Origin: Clytia hemisphaerica
Lineage: Eukaryota; Cnidaria; Hydrozoa; Leptothecata; Clytiidae
Direction of reading: 5' to 3'
Length of the DNA: 64,000 nucleotides
NCBI GenBank assembly: GCA_902728285.1
Contig: CACVBU010000046.1
Coordinates: 62,001 to 126,000, forward strand
Shown here: piece by piece, positions 21,946-32,500 of the stretch
How the letters are laid out: each line of letters begins with the position of its first letter
Position numbering within the stretch: position 1 is the first letter of the stretch
The notes under the pieces: generated by a model
What the model saw: only the letters and a program-made list of their open reading frames with translations
What the model was told of the DNA's origin: nothing
The model's database searches: none
Made by a program: the position numbers and the translations under genes

Positions 21946-22911
21946 TTATGAATCAGGTTCCGGATTTACATTATTATGACATGCTCTTGTTATTTTTTGC
22001 CACGTCTTCTGAACATCTCTGACAAAGAATCGTTTCAGTTTTCGCATTGATTTCAAATACACGATTGGGTTAATTGCACAGTATAAAGTCCCAATAACCC
22101 AGTTAACCAAAATCCAAGTGTCATCAGAATTACTTGGTAATATTACAAGTTTGAAAAAGATCAACCCGACTACCGACACTACGACAATTGAAAAAACCGA
22201 CACAACAGTAACGTCGAAGTTGACTTTTTTACGGCGTCGTAAATCCTCAAGCTGTTCAGCTTTTTCACCGTGTAAGTAAGTAGTTAATGTTGTTAATTTT
22301 TTGATCTCTCGAAATGTTTCAAGTTTAATGTAGAATAAGGTGAAACAAATAAAGAAACTAGTAAGAAAGATAGTTATAGACAATATTAAATACGAGGAAT
22401 ATCGTTTCGGGACACCCAGGGTTTCTTTATCGGTGCGGTATTCGACCCCCATGATAATTCCATTACAAATACCAGCCGCTAACCAAGAAAACAAAATCAT
22501 TATAATGGAGATGCGACGTCGTGCGAAAAATTGATAAGTCAGCAAAAATCTGACGCTTAAAACACGATCGAAGGCTAAACAAGATGACGTGAATAGGGAA
22601 CATATAAACGCAATGCGGCCTGTCAATTGCGCTGTATTTAACATAACTTGATCTCCACCTGAAAAGACACCGATCAGCATGATTATCAAGGAGAACCATA
22701 CGTCACAAACACCGATATTAATCAGGAGATGGTACGGCGCGTAATTGAGTGCCGGATGCCGGTAAACAGTCCGTGCGATTAGCCCATGTCCGATTAAAGA
22801 CATAAGTCCAATGAAAACACAGACTGTCAGCCAACTTACTAAACTCCCGTTTGCGCTATTAATGCCATCGTCGGAAATATTTGTGCTATTTGACGTTGAA
22901 ATTGAAGACAT
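21946..22911 (-). CDS. Class A (rhodopsin-like) GPCR, copy 1
   Basis: Single-exon gene, 321 residues, with seven hydrophobic segments at about 24-47, 59-82, 92-115, 135-155, 172-195, 235-256 and 268-290. N-glycosylation sites (NST, NIS, NGS) mark the extracellular tail. Motifs are DRV in place of DRY after TM3 (CLAFDRVLSVRF), W in TM4 (FSWLAAGICNG) and NPIVY in TM7. The usual cysteine at the top of TM3 is not evident, so the TM3-ECL2 disulphide may be absent. No ligand class can be assigned; it belongs among orphan rhodopsin-like receptors expanded in invertebrates. The start is the only in-frame ATG before TM1 and follows a (CAA)6 leader. The paralogue at 37044 differs at 11 residues, all in the C-terminal half. 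Confidence 0.9.
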   Translation of the reverse strand: MSSISTSNSTNISDDGINSANGSLVSWLTVCVFIGLMSLIGHGLIARTVYRHPALNYAPYHLLINIGVCDVWFSLIIMLIGVFSGGDQVMLNTAQLTGRIAFICSLFTSSCLAFDRVLSVRFLLTYQFFARRRISIIMILFSWLAAGICNGIIMGVEYRTDKETLGVPKRYSSYLILSITIFLTSFFICFTLFYIKLETFREIKKLTTLTTYLHGEKAEQLEDLRRRKKVNFDVTVVSVFSIVVVSVVGLIFFKLVILPSNSDDTWILVNWVIGTLYCAINPIVYLKSMRKLKRFFVRDVQKTWQKITRACHNNVNPEPDS

Positions 22912-22935
22912 TTTTGTTGTTGTTGTTGTTGTTGA
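22912..22935 (-). promoter_or_regulatory. (CAA)n leader before GPCR copy 1
   Basis: On the minus strand a (CAA)6 run ends five bases before the ATG. CAA repeats are unstructured and may help ribosome scanning. Copy 2 has seven repeats, so it is also length-variable. Confidence 0.45.
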
Positions 22936-23490
22936 ATTTCAATTCTAAGATTTCTTCTACTAAGAAATAAGATTGTCATATTAGTATGGCACCTGAAATT
23001 TCAGGGTCAAAGAAGGAACTCTTCTTTTAATGGCTGAAAGATTTTCTAGAATGAATAAACGAGAGTGAAAAAAAACATTCAGGGGTCCCATTTTTTAGGC
23101 ATCTGAGACTCCGTCTGTGAAAACATAAAATGGCTGCAAATTTTCGATCCAGAAAAGATATCAGTGAAGTTTCGAAAGTCTGTTTCGCTGACCAGAAGAG
23201 TACTGAAAGCCACTGAACAGAATACGTCTCGCCTTAAATGTAAGTGTGCACACAAAAAAAAACAAAGCGTACCAGAATTTTCTATAGGAATTTAAAACTT
23301 GAATAATTGATTTTTTTCATATCCAAATTATTATTAATTAATATATTATTATTTATTTTATTTCATTACTCTATATTTTTATTGATAATACCAGTTTTCG
23401 ACTTTATTTTTTTCCTGGAACTATATTTACGTAAGATTGAATTTCAATCATAAAACTTAACTTTTGAATTATAGCTCCTTCCTATCATTC

Positions 23491-26417
23491 ATATATTGTT
23501 TTTTAAATCTCTCTTGGAGGTCTACCCGCGGGGCTCCATATTAATAAAAGCAAGAAAATCTTTCGAAATTTCTTCGCTCTTATTTCAATTTCAGTGAATT
23601 TACTTCCTTTACATACACCAGAGATTTGGGAAAAGAGGATAAGAATTGCGCTATTCAGCTATAGAAATATAGGCTAGGGAACCTTTTGTTCTATTGAAAT
23701 ATCTGCGCCCGATCGATTGTTTTAGTTCTGAACCAATCGGAGCGCTTGATTATACTATGCGCACAAGACTAGAAGTACAAACAAAAAATGGCAGCCGTGG
23801 TTGATATCGAAAGTGAAATAAAAATATTTTTAATATCGGGTATTTTGGTATTTTTTTATAAGCATTTTTCATTTTGGACAGGGCGGATACAGTGTTAGTC
23901 GAGCCAAAAACTTTCAGTTTTAGCCAAAATACTTTCCTCAAGGAATGCTCGAACCAATGTCACAGATTATATTGTAGAAATAGAAATAATTACTAGTGAA
24001 AAAGAATTTAAAATTCATTGCATTCAAACACAAAACGAAGCTGGTAAAACTAATATAGTTTTTCATTACTTCTCGGGCTAAAGTGTTTTGACAATCATAT
24101 AAAAAGAGCTAGCTAGGTTGAATATTAAAACAATGAAGGAGAAGGGAAAGAAAAAAACAGGACTAAAACAATAGCAATTCATGATATCAATGACAAGAAA
24201 TCAAAAATATCATGAATTTTTTTGTAAGAACTTTTTGAAGTTTACACAACAAAGCGAAAAATAATAGCAATATAAACCAGCCGAGGCTGGAAGGTCAGCC
24301 AATATAGTTAGATTATTAGTCGGATAGTTTGTAAAGAAGTTAAATAGCTGCGATGGAAGGAAGGACTAAATGCATAAAGAATCAAGCAAAATTGGAAAAC
24401 TTAATAGAGCTAGAAAATCTCATTTTGCCTAAATGTTTCTCCAGGTTACTCAAAACTCCTAGTAGTAAGATTGAATAGAAAATTAACATTCCGTATCTAA
24501 AGCATTTAAATTCAACTTTTAACATTTTGAAGATAAAGTTTCAATCAAAAATTTATGGACAAATCACAAAATTTTAGATATGTCCTGTTATAAACTTATA
24601 CAAAGGTTCTATCAAAAATTCAATTGACAGGTCACATAGACTGACCATTTACTTTTACAAATAGAAATAGTTTTTTTTTCAAATAATAGTTCATTATATT
24701 TATCCCAGCAGCATCATAAATCATCATAATCAAGCAAAACAAAACAATGCAATACGAAATGGTAAATGGACAAGTATAGATAACACTTATGATATCATTT
24801 TGATCACTTTCATTCACTGAGCGAAGAAACGTTATGAATTTCAAAATCAGCAACAAATAACTCTATTATGAACACAATTTAAATGGTCGTCAGTCGTTGG
24901 TTTTTCTTTGACGACAATTTGACAATGAACAGCATACCGATTGATTGAAACGAATACAATATGAAACTACTGTTGATCGTATATAATCTAGTAGAGAAAA
25001 CAAAAAATAAAAATAAAAGCTGATGATATAAACTTTCTAAGTTATTTGGTGAATGGAGACATTCAGCAAATGTAGGCAAATGTGACAGTTTCTTATGTAA
25101 GAAAATAGAAAAGCCTTCAGGTCTTAAATGTTTTGTAAGGTTTAATTAAATTACCTGAATGTACTTTGTAGCATCGACTTTGAGTTCGGAGTAACACAGT
25201 GACAATTGTTTACGAGTCATGACAGCCAAATGACAATTGATCGTTGATTGATAGCTAAAATAACAGAGTAAAATTAAAAGGCACTAAACTCCCCGATGTA
25301 TTTATTTGTATTTTCTTTTCGGAGAAAAAGTGTGATAAATTACTTCTTTTCGGAAATTGATAACCACTTCAATAGATTTTATACCAATTGTCTGTAAAAA
25401 TACCAACCATTGTTAAGAATATACCTATTTGTCAATTTTTTTAAGCAGAGAATCATAAATTGTGACTTTGAAGTATAGTACTCGAGTAGTATTCTCTCAA
25501 AAGTCTTACTAACCTTTTGTTTTTGTGACTTTTGTAGCATCTAGAGTTGCTGAATTTGGTGGTGTGGAATCAATGTTTATTCCAAGTTGCCAATGAATCA
25601 AAAACTTGTTTCTTTACTTTTAGGTTGCCTCATTCTACCAACGCTATTACGTAACAGGAATTAATACTACAACAAAACCATTAACAAATTACCAGCATCA
25701 TATCATACAAATGCCCATATATTTTCTCCAGCCAAGCATGTAATTTTAGTTACAGCAGAACGATTAACACGCAAATAATATTCCAGTCCAGTCCAACATA
25801 GTTTTAGTCCAGGGTTTTTATTTGTATTGTTCATTTTGTTAATTTTGTAACTCTAAATTTTGTATAAATTGATGAGTTGATTAAAAAATACTATAAAAAG
25901 TGTAAAAAGAATTTTCAAAAAAAAAATTAAAAAGTTAATGCGTATCATAATTCAATTTTTAACTAAAAAATGCACTATAAATATATAAAGAATGTACAAA
26001 ATTAATATTCCAATTTGATAGAAAAAAAATTCTTAAAATCCACATTTTTAAAATACTGTACATAAAATTATAAAAAATTATGTGACTGAGGAAAATGTCT
26101 TTTGCAACTAGTATCGTGTCCACTCAAAAGTGACAAGTGACGTTTTAAAGAAATTCATAACCATCCAAAAGATTAAAATTCACAAGAAAGTTTCTTTCCT
26201 TTAAAAGGCACTAAAAACCTTTTTAAGACAAATTCCTTATTGTCAGTTTTGATTTTTCTTTTCTAAGATAGATACGTAAGGGATGCAAAACTCATCAGAA
26301 TATGCTGTGATTTATTTATTTATAAATGTACTGAATCGACTTTATAATGAATATTAGAAACTTTACTCCTTGAAGAATTTTGTATCCCTTATGTATCCCA
26401 CCCTCCAAACTGTAACC
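23491..26417. other. AT-rich interval between GPCR copy 1 and the Helentron
   Basis: No convincing gene. A 37-codon frame at 23789 (MAAVVDIESEIK start, one hydrophobic segment) has no support. About 23610-23690 matches 36600-36713 in inverted orientation. Part of this stretch may be Helentron 3' non-coding sequence, but no end can be fixed. Confidence 0.5.
24272..24304 (+). repeat. 33-bp hairpin motif, copy 1
   Basis: ATAAACCAGCCGAGGCTGG then AAGGTCAGCCAATA is identical to 48704-48736. CCAGCC and GGCTGG form a short stem. The identical core stands out in otherwise unrelated sequence. Confidence 0.75.
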
Positions 26418-26433
26418 CCCCCCCCCATATCAA

Positions 26434-26505
26434 GCAGTTCAAGCAGTCCAAGCAGTCTAAGCAGTTCAAGCAGTTCAAGCAGTCCAAGCAGTTCAAACAA
26501 TTTAA
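26434..26505. repeat. 9-bp tandem repeat at the Helentron 3' end, 8 units
   Basis: TCAAGCAGT repeats with single changes (CCAAGCAGT, CTAAGCAGT) and the last unit overlaps the Helentron stop codon. A C-run precedes it at 26418. Confidence 0.85.
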
Positions 26506-29500
26506 GAATCACTCACAATAGTGAAACAAACTCCATCATGGTCGGAGAAATAAATATCCTTTATAAAGCAATTCACTTCTTTCTGGCTAATAAAACTTGT
26601 TTTTATATAAACATGGTCCAGAAGGCCACCAGCAAGATGAGTTGGTTCATTCACTATCATTTTGAATGAAGCAAGTATTTCGTTTAGGTCTTGATTTGTT
26701 GGATCTAGTGCATCAATATTGAAATCTCCCACAATAATGTCTACATCATCATAACTTGTCAGTTGCAATAGTTCTTCACGAAAAGTGTTTCTTGAAGAAT
26801 TAGGTGGTCTGTACAAGATTAAAAGGCTAATAGGTTGACTACTAAACGTCTCTTTTTTGAATTTTATCAATGTGTAACCTGCTGCTTTATTACACTCTAA
26901 AATTTGAATAGAAGAATTTGTGCAACATGCAGTGTTTTGAAAACGATTAATTGAATTGTTGTTATACTCAATATTAAAACTATTTAATGTTTGATCAATT
27001 CCACTAGTATCACTTGTAGGTGATAGCTGAGTTTCAGTAAGGCATAACAAGTCACTGTTCATTAAATTTTCAGATTTTTTTAGGTCAACAGCATGTTTAT
27101 ACATCGAGCGAATATTAAGAAGGGAGATATTTAAATACTTGGGAGAGGTAGAAACAGATGAAAAAGTTTGAACCTTTTGCAAACAACAACTTCTTCTCAA
27201 ACGTTCATATTCAAGCCCTGCTTCAGTGTTGACTCTGATAGCATTTCTACTATATTCACCAATTAAGAATAGTCCGTTTATGTCAGTTACCCTTGACAAA
27301 TTAACATACATTTGACCTTCATTGAAATATCTTTGACCAAATAACTCAAAGCTTACGACTGCTGATTGAAGTGTTAGCCCTTGGACTTTGTGACTAGTAC
27401 ATGCATACGATAGTATCAGTGGAAATTGAGTTCTTCTAACCATAGGTGACTTTTGCTTATTTTTTCTAGTCGCAAAGGTAGATTCTGCTCTTTCGATCAA
27501 AGTCCAATTGTTTTCTCTACATACACTATCCAAATTGGATCCTTTTTTACCTGCAGTGACATCATCAAGTTTTACATATAAACCAGATATTTTATTATTG
27601 CAATCAAATTTGAACCTCATAACTGTTCCAACTTGTCCATTGACTAATCTATCAGCAATGTCAATATTTTTTGATATCAAAACACGAGCACCTACTTTCA
27701 TTTCAATAATACGAGCTAAACCACCTGTATCTCTTGCTTTAGCATTTTCAATAAAATTCAAATCACTTCTTGTCAGATTTTTTGGTACCTCATCTTGTGC
27801 AGAAATTAGATGCTTTTCAGTCGGTAATTTTTCAAGCATTTGCAAATTGTATAAATCTACTGGCTTATTTTCTGCATAAATATGAGTTATATTAGCAGGG
27901 TAGTCTGGACTGTCTTTTGTAATGAATCTAGATTTTAAAAGTTCTTCTTTTTCTTCATCAAGTTCACCTAAACGTACTTGATTTAATAGATCTACAAAAT
28001 CTATATCATCTCTCTGTCTCATGACCTCAGTCAATTCTGCCATTTGGAAACTTCTCCATAATTCAAATCCGACAATACTTTGCATAGATGAACAATCAGC
28101 TTTGTAAATTGGATCTCTATAAATTGGTGGGAGTTGATACAAATCACCACAAAGTAAGACCGATTTTCCACCAAAAGGTTTATCAGAACTGAATATTTCA
28201 CGTAACCTTGAATCAATATTTCGAAATAAGCGACTAGGTACCATGGAAATTTCATCTATCATTATAATCTCAACGCAAGCAAGTTTTTTTTGCAAATTTT
28301 GTTTTGACATAGCATTCAAGGGAAATAGCTTTTTTGTAGGAATAATCAAACCAGTGTGAATTGTGGTTCCATTGACATTGATCGCTGCTACACCTGTTGG
28401 GGCAAGCACAAGAATCCTTTGTTTAGTAGGTTCTCCTCCTCTGTACATTAAAAGTTTAGACAATGAGTGATAAATTGTTGTAAGTAAATGGCTTTTTCCC
28501 ACGCCTCCGCCACCGGTTAAGAAAATATGGAATGGCTCTACAATTTTAGGATCTTTAGAAGACAGGTTTTTTACAAAATTTCTTCCCCATTTGTGTATTA
28601 CATCAAAAACTTCTCTCTGTTGAGGATTAAGAGATCTTATACGAGTATTTATTTCATTATCAGGAAGCAAAATAGATTCCATTGGTATTGCTGCCCTAAA
28701 TGGTACTGTGTCTTCATTAGCTTCATCATCTGATTCATCATTATTATTTGCAGTATTACTTTCAAGCTCAGCATTTGTTTCATCATTTTCCTGCTGTTCA
28801 AAGTCATTCATATTGAGCGTGATGTCAGTTCTAAACCTTACTAATGCATCATCTACTAAACCAGAATATGGTTGGATCAAAGCTCTGTTCCTTTCAATCA
28901 TTTCTACAACACCTGGTTCAAATAGTTTCTGTGTGTAAGAATTGTGTTCCTGAGAAAGTAACTCATTTTCATTACGAAAAGGATAATATAACATTAACAG
29001 ATGATGAGCATAATCTTCGGGGTGCTTGTTTCTATTTGGCTCATGAAGACGGAGTACTAATGGAACTTTACGACATTTTAGTTTATCTCGACTGGACAAG
29101 AGTGGAACAATATTTGGGTACCCATTTGTTGGATGATTTGATTCAACTAGATCATCTACAAGTTCATTGGGCTGGCAATCATTTTCTTTATTCTCTACAT
29201 ACATGATACTATAAAACCTCAAAAATTCAGCATAACACATGTTTGAAACAGACACATAAATTCCATTAGCATAGTTGTTGGTTGGTCTATCACAATATCG
29301 GTCTAGCATATTCTTTTTGAATATCGAGGTACTATCTTCAGGAAGCTCACTTATTTCATTTTCACTAAGGCACATTCTAAATCTTTTCTCTGGTACATTG
29401 GTGTTTGCAAAGGTTACACCTGGAAATACTTTTCTTAGCCATAATTCAGGCATGCTAAGATATACAGCTTCTTGCACCGATACTTCCCGTTTTGAAACAT

Positions 29501-32500
29501 AAGCATGCGCAATAGATTTCATTTGCTGATATTTGTCTAAATCGTTTTCGAATGCTTCTTGAACAGCTTGGTTCATAGCATGAGACACTTCATCTTCAGT
29601 TTTGGACAGATATGCACACATGTAAGTAACAGCCTTGTAATAATTAAATACCGGCTGAATATCCAGATTTGCTTGCCAAGCTTTCAGACCCTCAGTAAAA
29701 TAATTGTTTACAAAACACGCATTTGAATCACGCTTCAAATATAGGTGAAAATCATCATCTTCAGATACTGACAGAGCATATTCATAATCATTCTTGGGAA
29801 TATCTAATTCATTAAGTATTTCATCTATGGTTGGAACAGGACTGAAATTTTCAGCATCTGGGTTAAAAAAATTTCTTTTACTTGGATTAAGATTTTCATT
29901 TATATATGTCCTTACTTTACTTAATACTTCTTTTCTCAGTGACAGTATTGTTCGTTTTTGCTCTTGTGGCAATTCTTGTGGCAAAGGCTCTGAAACAATA
30001 GTTCTCTCAGAAAAAAATTTGCCGAAATGAAATCTACAAGGCGTATTTTTATATTTACGACAAGTTTTCGAATGACGATGTAATTGATAGGTTTTTACAA
30101 GGTTAAACAATTCTGGATCTTCTTGTTGTGATGGTAAACAAACTTTAATTATTTTATCAACAAATTCTACGTATTCAGATTTTGTTTCCGGAGTTAATGT
30201 TGGCGCATTCAAAATCCAAAGAAAAGAATGAATATGAGGGCTTCCACGTACTTGAAATTCAACCCGAATAGCATAATAAGTTGTTTTGCCAAGTGGACCA
30301 TCTAAAACAATTTCTTTAAAAAATACTTCAACTCTATATTGAAAATGCCTTGCTACTAGAACAGGATTGCTATTTAACAAATCACACCTTTCATGATAAG
30401 AAAGATTCTCAATAAATTCGTTAGTAACATTTTGACCCTTGAGTTTGTAAATTATGGAGATCAATTCATTCCATCTTAGATCAGCACAGCTTAAAGTCAA
30501 AAAGAAAGTTGGTGGCCCTAATTGTTTAACCATTGCCAAAACTTCTTGCTGAAATTTTTTCCAATATGCTGGAGTTCCTTTAACTGTACTCATAAAAGCA
30601 AAGGCTTTGTCATTTGCAATAAATTGTTTCACTGTTTCTTTGAAATTTTGACTTAACATTCCCGCATTTAAATTAGAGGCTGCAACTTTTCTCATGGCAA
30701 CATTTATTTGACTGGTCAAAGAGACTTGTTGAATCACAGAGTTAGCAAAAAATATGTAGTCTGGATCAGAGGCAAATTTTTGAGTATAGTTCAATAATCG
30801 TTGGTTAAAGTACTTTGAGGGACTCAATTTAACATTGCGTTGAACGTTGAATCCAAATTTACCTTTGGGAAACAAATGAGGATGGGCAAGCATTTCACAA
30901 TTTTCATCATTCAAAATAGAAATTGGTTTTTTCCCTTGACCAGGTGCTAATGTTAAAATTTCATTATCTATTTCTGTTTCAGTGGGAGTATGGGACATAA
31001 GAGTTGTTTCATTTGCACTTGAGCGAAACACGTCAAGTGGGTTTGCTGTTGTCTCAAGTTCTAAAACTGAAGTGTCATTTTGTGTTCTGCTACCCTCATC
31101 AGAAATTTCTTCGTTATCATTGCTGGCTGTATTAATGTTAGTAACATCTGTATTATTTCCCACCATAGTTTCATCATCAGAAATGTTACTGACATCAATC
31201 ACTATGTCTTGATAAAGAGGATTGTTATCTTTTAAATAATTTAACATTTGCTGAACAAAATCAGGCCTAATTGCCTCAAAAATTACATGTCCCTTATATT
31301 CTAATTTTCTTTTAAGTTTAACTATGACAAGACCATTATCACTAGTTTTTCTTGGCAGGGTATTAGCAATATCTTCTATGTCAATTGGAACATTACAAAT
31401 TGACCCTTTTAACTTGGGAAACTGACCTTTTGGCATTATTGCAATTTTCTTAAATAAAATTCTACGAGAAATTAAAACCTTTTCAAGTCTGCGAAGAGTA
31501 CTGAATTCAGTTGGTAGTTCATCAAGGCTTAGTTTGTTTTTAACTGACTGACATGGTAAATTATCTTTTTTGAGCTTATTGTGGCACGTTTTGCAAATAT
31601 ACAGTTTCCCATCGAAAGAAATTACTTCTAAACAATAATCATCTTCTGGCATGTTGTATTTTTCAGGAGAAAATTTAGCAACTGAACGTCGATATAGACA
31701 TCTGTGGCAAGAAACGCATATGTAAAAAGGACCTTCATATATAATTTTTTTAAATCTTTTCACTGGGTCATCAGACTGCTTAGCAGATTTTTTTTTTTGA
31801 GCATTAATTTTTTGCTTCTCTTTTAGAGTGTCCTTATTTCTTTTGTAGTAAACTCTTTTATTTTCCCTTATCTTCTCTTTGTTTTGTTCATTATAAGCTT
31901 TTTTGTTTGCACTTATCTTTTCTTTGTTTTGTTCATGATAGGCTTTATTGTTTTCATTTATCTTTTCTTTGTTTTGTTCATTATGAGCTTTTTTGTTTTC
32001 ACTTATCTTTTCTTTGTTTTGTTCATGATAGGCTTTTTTGTTTTCACTTATCTTTTCTTTGTTTTGTTCATGATAGGCTCTATTGTTTTCATTTATCTTT
32101 TCTTTGTTTTGTTCATGATAGGCTTTCTGGTTTTCATTTATTTTTTCTTTGTTTTGTTCATGATAGGCTTTATTGTTTTCATTTATTTTTTCTTTGTTTT
32201 GTTCATAATAGGCTTGATTGCTTTGCTGACGTGTTTTTTGTCGCTTTCTGGTATTTCCATCAGCACAATTATTTTTACGTTTTTTAGGTGCCGCACTGGA
32301 ATTTTTCTTTACAAATCGAGAATAACTTAGTTGAAGAATCCTTTTGAGCTCTTCACTTGGTTCATTAATTTGAATAAATTGGATTTGAAAATGTTGAAAT
32401 TCTTTTTCCCGAAACTCTAAATAAAAAAACTTAACATATTTTTCAAGTTCAAAAATATTATCAAACTTTAAAAGGCACGAAGCTCCATCTCCATTTTCAA

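Larger units (their letters stand above)
21861..23490. repeat. Segmental duplication, copy 1 (GPCR-bearing)
   Basis: About 1.63 kb matching 36963-38600 in direct orientation, from CTAATAAAG at the left to ATAGCTCCTTCCTA at the right. It covers the whole GPCR gene, its CAA-rich leader and about 570 bp upstream. Confidence 0.9.

Noticed and set aside
31884-32330. 148- and 126-codon plus-strand frames rich in Phe and Leu
   Set aside because: They are antisense readings of the 45-bp coding repeat in the Helentron gene.
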